This document shows positions 44,512-54,900 of a stretch of 64,000 bases of DNA, piece after piece. Source of the stretch: Phanerodontia chrysosporium. Its lineage: Eukaryota > Basidiomycota > Agaricomycetes > Polyporales > Phanerochaetaceae. The stretch spans positions 248,001-312,000 of the forward strand of contig MJGA01000023.1 of the NCBI GenBank assembly GCA_001910725.1, given 5' to 3'. The notes beneath the pieces are model-generated. The model made no database searches. It worked only from the letters and a program-made list of their open reading frames with translations, and was not told the DNA's origin. Each line of letters begins with the position of its first letter. Position 1 is the stretch's first letter. The position numbers were made by a program, and so were the translations under genes.

Positions 44512-46092
44512 ATGTCGCTCAATTCAAATCCTGTTGACTTTGGTTTGCGTTCTGCTTCGAGTTCAAGTGGCATGGACCCTTGGGGAGCGTTAGAACTTGG
44601 CTCTATGGCTGAGGGAGGCCCTACCCCAGTTTTGGCCGCTGCGCCGCTTTCGACTTCTTACGAAGAGTACAGCCAGTCATGGGTACAAGCCGCTCAGGAA
44701 GGACTGACTCCTGGTGACTTTAAGGCCCTCGTTGACAGCCTGGGTAACTGGGTAAAGGCTGAAATAGCTCAAGTAAGGTCGGAAATGGGTTCAGAAGTCC
44801 TTCGCTTGAAGGAAGCCCTTCGCAAACGCAAAACCGAGGCCAAGACACTTCAGGAGCAGATAGACATTCTTGAGCAGACTAGACAGCACTTGTCTGCGCA
44901 GATAGCAGAGGCTCAGAACCAAAATCGCGTTTTGCAGAACGCTATGCAGGTGCTGAAGCAGGAGAACGAGAGCTTGAAAGTGTTGATTCAGCAAGGCACT
45001 AGTGGAGGCAATATTGGGTTGTCTCAGTCTTTGTTCCCTACCATGAAGGAGCCTGACACCTTTAATGGTGATAAGGCTAGCAAGCTGGATGACTGGCTCG
45101 AGTCGATGGCACTCTGGTTGCGCCACCGTGGCGTAATGGATGACGAAAAGAAGATAGAGACGGCGATGACTTACCTGCGAGGTTCAGCAAAGAAGGTCAT
45201 GCAAGAGTACTTCGACAAGGTGGCAGACTCAAAGCCCCTTGGTACTTGGACCAACTTTGTGAACGAACTCCAGAAAGGATTCCAACAGACCGACAAGAAG
45301 GACAGGGCAAGGGCAGAGTTTGAGCAGCTTGTCAGCAAGAAAGGAACGAACGAGAAGACTTTCAATGAGTTTGCTGCTCGTTTCCGTTCGCTGGCTCGCC
45401 AAACTGGCTTCTCCAACGAGGAACTGTTGGTCAAAGCCTATGCCCATACCCCTCGTGCCGCCGCCGATGTACTGGCAGCCCGTGGTCGTGCTCAGTGGGC
45501 TACGACCTGGGATGGTTGGTTGAAGGATGTTCAGGAGATTCTGCAGGATCAACGTCTCTTGACGGGCACCGTACTCTCTGGACAGCCTCAGTCGTCGAAA
45601 GACCCTGACGCTATGGATGTCGACGCCTTGAAGAAGGGCTCAGCCCAGGGTAAAGGCAAGACAGCCAAAGTTCAGAAGGTTGCCATGTCGTTCGAGGAGG
45701 CGAAGAAGAAAGGCTGCTGCGCTCAGTGTGGAGGCAAAGGCCACATTGCCAAGGAGTGTCCATCGAAGAAGAACAACTCAGGTTCTTCGACGTCGTCGAG
45801 TAAAACCACCAATGCACCGGTGGCCAGTTCATCAAAGGCTTCGTCTTCAAAGGGAAAGGAGAAGGATAAGGGCTCTCGCCACACGAAGAACAGCGTGCGC
45901 GAGGTGTACGCCAGCGACTCGGAGAGATTCCAGGAGGTAGCCTCTGACGAGGAATCGAGCTCGGATAGCTCAGAAGAAGAAGATACCCCCAAGACCAAAC
46001 AAAAGAAGAAGTCGTCTTCAAAGGAGAAGGCGCAGAAGATTAACCGCGTGGTGTTCTCAGACGATGAGGATTTTCTGCAGGGACCAATGTAG
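44512..46092 (+). CDS. Gypsy Gag
   Basis: The structural protein of 526 residues starts at the first ATG of the inferred mRNA. It has a long coiled coil (about residues 80-160, KRKTEAKTLQEQIDILEQ), then the retrotransposon gag domain (DDWLESMALWLRHRG, AEFEQLVSKKGTNEKTFNEF). A CCHC knuckle follows (CAQCGGKGHIAKEC), then a Lys/Ser/Glu-rich tail. It ends GPM-TAG at 46090-46092, overlapping the pol frame by 25 nt. Confidence 0.93.
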   Translation: MSLNSNPVDFGLRSASSSSGMDPWGALELGSMAEGGPTPVLAAAPLSTSYEEYSQSWVQAAQEGLTPGDFKALVDSLGNWVKAEIAQVRSEMGSEVLRLKEALRKRKTEAKTLQEQIDILEQTRQHLSAQIAEAQNQNRVLQNAMQVLKQENESLKVLIQQGTSGGNIGLSQSLFPTMKEPDTFNGDKASKLDDWLESMALWLRHRGVMDDEKKIETAMTYLRGSAKKVMQEYFDKVADSKPLGTWTNFVNELQKGFQQTDKKDRARAEFEQLVSKKGTNEKTFNEFAARFRSLARQTGFSNEELLVKAYAHTPRAAADVLAARGRAQWATTWDGWLKDVQEILQDQRLLTGTVLSGQPQSSKDPDAMDVDALKKGSAQGKGKTAKVQKVAMSFEEAKKKGCCAQCGGKGHIAKECPSKKNNSGSSTSSSKTTNAPVASSSKASSSKGKEKDKGSRHTKNSVREVYASDSERFQEVASDEESSSDSSEEEDTPKTKQKKKSSSKEKAQKINRVVFSDDEDFLQGPM

Positions 46093-49000
46093 AGTCTGCG
46101 ACATCTGGTCCGTTTTTAGATTTCCTTTACCCTCCCGACTCAGTAGAATGTATTAGATCAGTTTTGGAATCGAGAAAAGTCTCTAGTTTGCCCTCTAAAT
46201 CGAGCTTTATCGTTCCAGTAACTTTGAGTCAGGGTAAGGAAATCAGAGTGCAGACTACCGCGCTGGTTGATTCAGGGGCCTATGCTGTGTTCATTAGCCA
46301 TCGCTTCGTCAAGAAGCATAAGCTGAAGACGAACCAGCTGGCCAGGGAGATACGCGTTTACAACGCGGATGGCTCCAGGAACAAGTGTGGCAGTATTGAG
46401 GAGTATGCTTGGCTCGACGTAGCCGTAGGGGACCATATCTCCAGACAAGCATGCCTCATTACAGATCTGGGTGGAAAGGACATGTTCCTCGGCTTTAGCT
46501 ACCTGAAGAAGCATAATCCTGAGATAGATTGGGATAAGGGCGAGTGGAAGTACTCCAGATGCCCAGATTCTTGTCGCTTTACCAGCCACAAGGCTCAAGT
46601 AGCACAAGCAGAGCTCGAAGAACCTATGGACGAGGACTTCGAGGAGGAAGAAGAGGAGCCTTGGCTCCAGTGGGTCGACCCTTCCACCCCAGATGGCCGC
46701 GTTTTGGCATTAACTTGCCGGAAGATCGCAGCGATGTGCAGTATTCGTTCGCTGGAGGGAATCGAGGGCTGGGAGCAGCTTGTCCCTGCACAGTATCAAG
46801 ACTATGGGGACGTGTTTTCGAAGCGTGCAAGCGAACGGTTACCCGTACGAAAGCCTTACGACCACGCTGTCGAGTTTATCGACGGAGCTACCCTACCTCG
46901 ACCAGCTCGTAATTACTCGCTGTCGCCAGAAGAGAGGAATTCTCTGGACGAGTGGATTCAGGAGAATCTCGCCAAGGGATACATCAGACCAAGTAAATCC
47001 CCGCTGGCAGCACCAGTCTTTTTCGTGAAGAAGAAGGACGGTTCATTGCGCTTGGTGCAGGACTACAGAAAGCTGAACGAAGTCGTTAAGAAAGACCGCT
47101 TCCCTATACCCAAGATCTCAGACCTTATAGATCGACTATCTAAGGCTAGTATATACACCAAGATTGACCTTAGATGGGGGTATAACAACGTCAGAATCAA
47201 GGAAGGAGACGAGTGGAAGCTGGCCTTCATCACACCTTTCGGTTTATACGAACCTACAGTGATGTTCTTCGGCCTCAGCAATGCACCAGCAACCTTTCAG
47301 CGCATGATGAACCATATTCTCGACGATCTGATTCGAGAAGGGCATGTCATGGTCTACCTAGACGACATTCTCATCTTCACGAATGACTTGGACCACCATC
47401 GGCGATTAGTTCGCGAGGTATTGCAGCGGCTACGCGACAATGACCTGTTCGCTAAGCCAGAAAAATGCTTCTTCGAGACGGATAGCATTGAATACCTCGG
47501 AATGATCATCAGCAAGGGGTCGGTTCAGATGGATCCATCGAAGGTAGATGGCGTTTTATCTTGGCCCATACCCAAAAGGGTCAAAGATGTCCAGGCTTTC
47601 CTGGGTTTTGCTAACTTCTACCGACGGTTTATTCGAGACTTTGGCAAGATTGTTCGCCCATTGTCAGAGCTTACCCGCAAAGGCAAAGAGTGGGAATGGG
47701 GGCCTGAGCAGCAGGATGCCTTCGATACACTCAAAAGAGCGTTCACTACTGCGCCTATTCTCAAGATTCCAGACGACGAGCACCCTTTTAGGCTCGAATG
47801 CGATTCGTCAGACGGGGGCTGTACTTGAGCAACTGGGCGAGGATGGCCTTTGGCACCCTGTCGCGTTTTACTCCAAGGCGCTAGGCGTACATGAGCGCAA
47901 CTACGAGATATACGACAAGGAGATGCTAGCCATCATCCGCGCATTGAAGGAATGGCGCCACCACTTGGAGGGACACCCTCTACCATTCGACATATGGTCA
48001 GATCACCAGAATTTGACCTATTTCCGCAAGGCACAAGACTTGACGAGACGTCAAGCACGTTGGAGTCTTTTCCTCACACGTTTCCACTTCAAGTTAGAGC
48101 ACAAGCCTGGAAAGACGATGAAGCGGGCTGATCCAATGTCCAGGAGGCCAGATCATGAATTGGGGGTGGATTGCGACAATCGTGAAAAAGTCCTTTTGAA
48201 GCCAGAATATTTCGCGATTCGAGCCATGCAACCAACCCATTCATCGATAGTGGACGATAGCAAACTGCTAGAAAGGATCAGAAAAGCCCTGCTGGACGAC
48301 GAAGTCACCAAGTCGTACAAAGACCTGACGTTGAAAGGACCAAGAGAGTTCGGGAAGGACTTAGCGGAATGGCACCTCGAGGACGGGCTACTACTGCACC
48401 GAGGCAAGGTGTATGTGCCCAAGGACGACAAGATTAGGGCGGATCTACTCAAGTTACACCACGACTTCCCTGGGGCTGGACACCCTGGACGATGGAAGAC
48501 GTTGGAGTTGCTGTCGCGCAACTACTGGTGGCCAGGAATGTCAGTTTATGTCAAGAAGTACGTCGCAGGTTGCGAAGTTTGCCAGTCGCATAAAAACGTC
48601 AACCAGAAGCCTGCTGGCCTGCTACAACCGAACGAGGTTCCGTCGGAACCCTGGGAGATAATCTCATGCGATATGATCACGGACTTGCCTGAGTCGGACG
48701 GTTACAACGCTATCTTCGTAGTCGTTTGCCGCTTAACCAAGCGAGCACATTTCCTCCCCATCACCAAGGAGTTTTCAGCCAAGGATCTGGGAAATTTGCT
48801 CTATGAGCGTGTTTGGCCTTTGCACGGCCTACCCAGACAGATCATTTCGGATAGAGGAACGCAGTTCGCCGCAAAACTCTTCCAGGAATGGTGCAGACTC
48901 CTGGGGATCAAGTCAGCAATGACTACAGCGTTTCACCCTCAGGCAGACGGTCAGACTGAGCGAGTTAATCAGTCATTGGAGCAGTATCTGCGCTGCTACA

Positions 49001-50217
49001 CAAGCTTCAGGCAGGACGACTGGGCGTACCTTTTGCCCTCTGCCGAGTTTGCGTACAATAACCAGGCGCATGAAAGCACCAAGAACTCGCCATTCTTCGT
49101 CGAATATGGCCGTCATCCACGCATGTTCCCAGAGCAGGACCGTGTTACAAGGTTGTCAGAACTGGACGACTGGACGAAGCTTAGACAGGAGGCCCAAGAT
49201 CAGGCGAAAGCCGCGCTCGTGCTGGCTGCAGAGCGAATGAAGTGGTACTACGACCAGGGTAAATCAGAACCCTTGTTCAAGGTCGGAGACCGTGTTTGGC
49301 TTGACGCAAAGGATCTGAACCTTCGGGTTCCCTCCAAGAAACTGGCACCAAAGCGAGTAGGCCCTTACGAGATCGTAGAGCAGCTGGGACCGGTCACCTT
49401 CAAGCTGAAGTTACCAGCCCATGTGAAGATTCACCCGGTCTTCCACGCAAGCAAGCTCATGAAGCACGTCGAGGATGAGGTTGCCAATCGCACGCGCAAA
49501 CCCCTACCACCCATTCGTGTGGGTGATGACGAGGAGTACGAGGTCGAGCAGATCGTAGATGCACAGCCAGACTCTAAAGGCCGTGTTATGTACCGAGTAC
49601 GGTGGAGAGGCTACGACGAGCATAGCGACACATGGGAATACCTGCCCAATCTCAAGCACGCTATGGCGAAGGTCAAACAATTCCACAAGAAATACCCAGA
49701 TGCGCCAAAGGCAATTTCCCTTCTGCAACGCCACCACGACGAGGAGGATGAGTTTTTCGTGCGCGAACTCGCGCTACTCCAATCTTGGGGAGCAGACGAC
49801 CAGTTCGAGGTCGAGCTCATGAACAAGGATGCAAAACTTCCCTCACGTGGCTCGCCAGAAAGCGCAGGGTTGGATCTTTTCATCACGGAAGACCTTACGC
49901 TCAAGCCCCATGATCGCAAGCTAGCGCCAACTGGCCTTCGAATGTGTACTCCACCAGGTACCTACGCTCGAGTCGCACCACGGAGTGGCCTTAGCCTCAG
50001 AGGCATCGACATAGGAGCAGGCGTTATTGACCGAGATTATCGAGGAGAGCTCAAGATTCTACTCATCAACAACTCGCCCGACACCTTTACATTCCACAAG
50101 GGTGATCGTGTCGCTCAACTCGTGCTCGAAAGAATCTCCTACGCCGAACCAACTCCGGTTTCTCGCCTCGACTCAACCATTCGCAGCAGCGATGGTTTTG
50201 GCTCCACTGGTATTTAG
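46068..50217 (+). pseudogene. Gypsy Pol with chromodomain and dUTPase, disrupted in RNase H
   Basis: The pol frame is open from 46068, in -1 relation to gag. Domains in order: aspartic protease (ALVDSGAYAVFISHRF), reverse transcriptase (LRLVQDYRKLNEV, VMVYLDDILIF), RNase H, HHCC finger (HPGRWKTLELL...CEVCQSHK) and integrase core with D-D-E (SCDMITDLP, ISDRGTQFAA, QADGQTERVNQ). A chromodomain follows (YRVRWRGYDEHSDTWEYLPNL), then a complete trimeric-type dUTPase with five motifs (SAGLDLF, PRSGLSLRG, GAGVIDRDYRG, GDRVAQLVLE, GFGSTG). In RNase H the sequence jumps from CDSSD to TGAVLEQL with the intervening residues missing. About 8 bp are absent near 47813, so translation stops at 47828. The remaining frame is intact to 50217. 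Confidence 0.9.
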
Positions 50218-50239
50218 GCTTCACCAGGAGGTTCAGCTA

Positions 50240-50252
50240 GAATTGGGGGTAA
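50240..50252 (+). other. Gypsy polypurine tract
   Basis: GAATTGGGGGTAA directly abuts the 3' LTR. It is the expected plus-strand primer site. Confidence 0.75.
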
Positions 50253-50852
50253 TGTCACAGTTTTTCGTCTTAACCCTTAGGGTTAGGGGCAGCAGGTGAC
50301 AGAAGCGATTACTCCGAACTGTGACATGCAGAAGCGCTGGAGTGACAGCCCTAGGCTCGGGGCTGGTCACGTGATACGGCGGTCACGTGATGCGCACACG
50401 TGCGGTATCCCAGGGTCACATGGTCGAAGGTCTAGAAGCAGGCAAGGGTCTGGAAGCGCCGAGACACTCCGGAATGGACTAGAAAGCCCTGGAGGTCTCT
50501 GGACAGGTCCGGACAGTGCTGGAACGTTCTGGAGGTTTCTGGGACATCGTAGGAACATTTAGGAACGTGTAGGAGAATGTAGGAATGCCTTTAGGGCACT
50601 AGCCAATAGCGTAGTAGGTATTAGATAGCTAGGACCCTGAACACCGGTCCCTGGGGACCTGGTGCACATGTATATAAACCCTGAGGGGTGGGGGTGCCTC
50701 CCCAGCTTCAATCTCATCGCATCTCACCTCTCTAGTCTCTATACCTCGTCTTCAAGCTTGGCTACACCCTTTGTAGTCCAAGTAAACCTTTGCCAGTGAG
50801 TATTGCTGGTTGGTTTGGTGTATAGGCGCTAGGGCAGCGCATTTTTGTGATA
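50253..50852 (+). repeat. 3' LTR of the gypsy element
   Basis: This is a 600-bp copy that looks identical to the 5' LTR, followed by the CGCCC target-site duplication. Confidence 0.95.
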
Positions 50853-50857
50853 CGCCC

Positions 50858-51111
50858 ATAGCTCCGTTGAGCCATTTCTCGAGCAAGTGAGAAGCTCTAG
50901 AGGGTCTGGCTGCCATTTGGGTGAGTTCCCCCTCTCCTTTCTCTCTTCTTTTCGCTCTCTTTTGCCTTGGCTAACCTTTGGCTAACCCTGGGACAGGGTG
51001 CTAGGCCGCCTGGGGCAACCCGGCCCTGGCCATGTATGGTGCACAGCGCTGATCACATATTTGGCAGCTTTCCATTGTGTGTTATGAGATAATTTTGTAG
51101 AATACATGTTG
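50858..51111. other. Target region right of the gypsy element
   Basis: It is pyrimidine-rich (CCCCCTCTCCTTTCTCTCTTC around 50929) with no gene recognised. It would have been continuous with 42640-42760 before the insertion. Confidence 0.4.
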
Positions 51112-51306
51112 CGCCGTCTTGGTTCAGTTGGTTTAAGCATCTGCTCTCGGTTCTAACCCGGCTTTTGACACTTTATTTAGTTTATTTTGTTCGAATTTTC
51201 CTATTTTTCTTCGTAGGTCAGAGCAGGTCAGAGCAGGTCGGCGCCTATTTACAGGTTACCTGCCCGCAGGAAACTTTCCTCGGTAGGTCACCTGCCGAAC
51301 TGAAGC
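51112..51306 (+). mobile_element. tRNA-derived SINE-like element, copy 2
   Basis: It has a box A-like TGGTTCAGTTGG (51119-51130) and box B-like GGTTCTAACCC, but the distance between them is shortened. The tail matches copy 1: repeated AGGTCAGAGC, GCAGGAAACTTTCCT, GGTAGGTCACCTGCC and the end AACTGAAGC. Its orientation is opposite to copy 1, on the other side of the gypsy element. The left edge is approximate. Confidence 0.65.
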
Positions 51307-51405
51307 GGCTCCGCCTATTCACACGCAATGAGATGCCCACGGGCGTACGGCATGTGCGTCGGGGCTATCGATGTGGCAGCTACGAAGAGTCTCATGTTGG
51401 GCTAT

Positions 51406-51413
51406 TATATAAG
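51406..51413 (+). promoter_or_regulatory. TATA box of small-protein family copy 2
   Basis: TATATAAG lies 117 bp before the ATG at 51523. Copies 3 and 4 have TATATAAG and ATATAAAT at 154 and 125 bp before their ATGs. Confidence 0.5.
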
Positions 51414-51628
51414 CTGTGTCGTGCAGCCTTTGAGCTGCAAGAGACGTTTGTCGCTCCTCTCTCAAGGTGAGGTTGCCCGTGTATGCGCAATCGCACCGCT
51501 CACATGTCTGGCATGCTGTAGCATGTCCCAGGATAACAACAACGCGATCCCACAGCTTGAGCTTGCTGTATTCTGGACTGAGCCTGCAAAGGCACAGCTG
51601 GAACTTTTGCCTGATGATCCACGGTATA

Positions 51629-51896
51629 TCTTGAAGAATCGAGCGGGGGTGAGATGCGGGAAACGAACGATAGATATTCGGAGAGATATAACTAGGATTT
51701 TATACATTTTCGTGTAACTACTAGAAAGGAAATGAAATGTGGGTTTTGAGTTATTACAAAGGCGGAAGACTCAGATAAGATAAAGTGGATCGGAATGAAG
51801 ATAAGGAAATGGAGATTACTACCGACGGGTGCCTTTTATGGCATGCCGCCCTGCGTCTGAGGTGGGTCACCTCGGCGGCGCCTCGGGATGACAACA
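51629..51896 (-). repeat. 3' LTR of the copia element
   Basis: It matches 56044-56311 over its full 268 bp by eye. Confidence 0.93.
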
Positions 51897-51905
51897 CTCC
51901 CCCTC
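51897..51905 (-). other. Copia polypurine tract
   Basis: On the minus strand, GAGGGGGAG precedes the 3' LTR. It overlaps the stop codon of the polyprotein (51904-51906). Confidence 0.75.
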
Positions 51906-54900
51906 AGCGAGCGACGAGCTGAGCGAGTTCGAGCTGCTTGAGATGCGTCGGCTTGGCGAGTGCTTTGGTGAGCATGTCGGCGCAATTGTCGGCGGAGGCG
52001 CAATGCGTGATGTCGATGTCGCCGTCCTTGACGCGTTCGCGAATGAAATGATGGCGAATATCGATGTGCTTGGAGCGCGCGTGAAATTGACTGTCGTGCG
52101 CGAAAGTGATGGCGGCTTGATTGTCGGTGAGGATCGTGGTAGCGGTGTCGCCGAGGATACCGAGTTCGGCGAGGAGGCGGCGTAGCCAGATGGCCTCCTT
52201 GGCTGCGTGTGAGAGGGCGATGTACTCCGCTTCCATCGTGGAGAGGGCGACCGTGGCTTGCTTCTTCGAGGACCAGCTGATGATGCCGCCGGCAAGCTTG
52301 AAGGCGTAGCCGGACACGGACCGGCGGTCGACCAGGGACTGTGCCCAGTCTGCGTCCGAGTATCCGATCAGATCTTGATCGTCGGGACCGTAGGTGATGC
52401 CGAGGTCGAGTGTGCCCTTGAGGTAGCGAAAGACGTGCTTGACCGCCGTCCAGTGAGTGTTGGACGGTCGAGAGGTGAACTGGGAAAGTGCTTGAACAGC
52501 GAATGCGATGTCGGGGCGTGTACCGACAGCGGCGTACATGAGGGAACCGATGGCGGCGGCGTAGGGCGCATCAACGGGCGTCTCGTCTTCGGAGATCGGC
52601 CCAAGCTTGATGTTCGGGTCAAGCGGCGTCGAGACCGGATTGCAGTCTTGCATGCCGAAACGCTCGAGAATGAGCTTGATGTAGTGCGACTGCTTGATGG
52701 TGAGCGTGCGAGCGGTGCGGTCGCGAATGGCCTGAATGCCGACGAAGGTGGTGAGCGCGCCTGAGGTCGTGATGGCGAAGTGAGCGGCGATATCGGCCTT
52801 GAAGTCGTTTAAGGCAGCGCGCTTCCCAAAAAGGGTAGTGTCGTCGACATGAAGGAGTGCGAGCGTTAGAGCGTCGGAGCGTTTGAAGTAAACGCACGGA
52901 TCGGCCTCGGAGCGAGTAAATCCCATCAGATTGACGAGAACGTGGTTGAGGAGGTTGTTCCAGGCGCGTCCGGCCTGCTTGAGACCGTATAGGGCCTTGC
53001 GCAGGACGTAGACTTGGCCAGAGTTGTCGTCGTAGCCGGGTGCCTGACGCATGTAGATGGTCTCCTCGAGGGGGCCGTAGAGATACGCGCCGGTGATGTC
53101 GAGACCGTCGTCGTCGAGGTCGTAACGGGCGGCGATGGCGCATGCGGCGCGCCAGGATTCGAGGCGGACGACGGGGGCGAAGGTTTGAAGGTAATCTTGC
53201 CCGGGGATCTGGGAGAAACCTTGTGCGACAAGACGTGCCTTGTACTTGTCGATCGAGCCGTCGGGGTGGCGTTTGATGGCGAAGACCCAGCGTGAGCCGA
53301 TGGCCTTCCGGTCGTCCGGAAGGTCGCCCATCTCCCAAGTTCCCCTCCCCCTGAGCTGTGACATTTCAGCGTCCATGGCAGCCTGCCATTGCGGCCAGTC
53401 ATCCCGTGCCTTACACTCCTCAATAGAGGACGGGTGGTCCCAATCTCCGCGTACTGCGAAGCAGATGTGGGCGTGAGCGCTAGCGTCGTGATCCGTCGAC
53501 TTCGGAGCGATGGTTCCGGTCTGGTGAAGACGTTTGTAGTCGACGCGAGGCGTGTTGCGCTCGGACTTGCGCGTAGACTCGGGGGGAACGCTAGAGGATG
53601 TCGAGCGAGGAAAGGCGACTGAGGGGGAACGCGATTTGGTCGTCGTAGCAGACGGTTCAGCCTTGGATGCCTTCGAAGAGTCGGGCGCTTGAGGCGCTGA
53701 TGCCGGTGGTGGCGTCGTGGTATCTGAAGGCGGCGATTTGGCTCGAGAAGGTGTCGGACTCTCCCCCTCAAGGGTGAAGGGGATGCTACGAGGTGGTTCA
53801 GCCTTACGCTCGAAGATGACATCGCGAGAAACTAGGATCTGGCGCATGCCAGGGACGAAGTACCTCCAGCCGGCACTGTTGTCCGAGATCCCGGTGAAGA
53901 TGTAGCGCTCGGACTTCGGCTCGAGCTTCGAGCGACGATTCTCGGGCACGAGGACCCAGCAGGGTGTGCCGAACTCTTGCGCGTCCTTGATATCAGGGCG
54001 GCGGCCCCAGAATAATTCGTAGGGCGTGAGATCGCGAGTGCGCGTCGGCGTGCGGTTTTTGAGATAGGTGGCGTATGCCCAGGCCTCCTGCCAAAGAAAT
54101 TTCGGCAAGTCGCGCGCGATCAGCATGGCGCGCGCGCGCTCCGCGAGAGTGCGGTTGAGGCGTTCAGCGATGCCGTTCTGCGAAGGGGAATATGGTGCCG
54201 TGGTGCGGACGAGAATGCCGCGAGAAGCGGCGTAGTCGCGAAACTGGCCCTGAGTGTATTCCTTCGCGTTGTCGACGTGTACCGTCTTGATCTTCGCGTT
54301 GAGATGACGCTCGAGGAGCGCTTCATACTTCTTGAAGCGGTCGAGGGCGGCGTCGCGTGATTTCATGAAGAAAATAACGACGTAGCGCGAAGCGGCATCG
54401 GTGAATGTGATGACGTACGTATTGCCCTGCAGAGAGGCGATGCGCGCCGGGCCCCAGATGTCTGAAAAGACGAGATCGCCGACGGCTAGAGCGCGATCGG
54501 CGGCGGTATCGGGGAATGGCGCTCGAGAGTGCTTGGCCTGGATGCAGGCGTCGCAGTCGAAGTCGATGTCCGACGAGGTGTCGACTTCCATGCCTTCTAC
54601 GAGGTCTTTGCGATGGATTTCCTGCAGCTGCTGGCGATTAATGTGTCCCAGAGCGCAGTGCCATTCATACCAAGTGCGCGCAGTGCGCACGGCGAGCGCT
54701 CGGGATCGCGCCGGGTACCGAAGTCTCATATCCATGTGATAGAGATGTCCGACGCGACGACCGTGGCAGATCGTACGATCGCGGTCCTTGATGAATAAGT
54801 CCGGACCAGTGCCGACGAAGGTCATGCCTGCGCTAGCGAGGCGACCGAGGGACAGGAGATTGAACTCCATGTCCGGCGCGTGTAGAACGTCGGTGAGCTT

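Larger units (their letters stand above)
42761..50852 (+). mobile_element. Ty3/gypsy chromovirus retrotransposon, full length but pol broken
   Basis: The 8092-bp element is bounded by two 600-bp LTRs that look identical base for base, and by 5-bp target-site duplications CGCCC (42756-42760 and 50853-50857). Internal order: an ATG-free leader with a long open frame, gag, then pol as protease, reverse transcriptase, RNase H, integrase with chromodomain, and dUTPase. The primer site is self-complementary to the inferred mRNA 5' end (Tf1/sushi style). LTR identity implies recent insertion. An 8-bp gap in RNase H puts the rest of pol out of frame, so this copy should not be autonomous. Confidence 0.95.
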
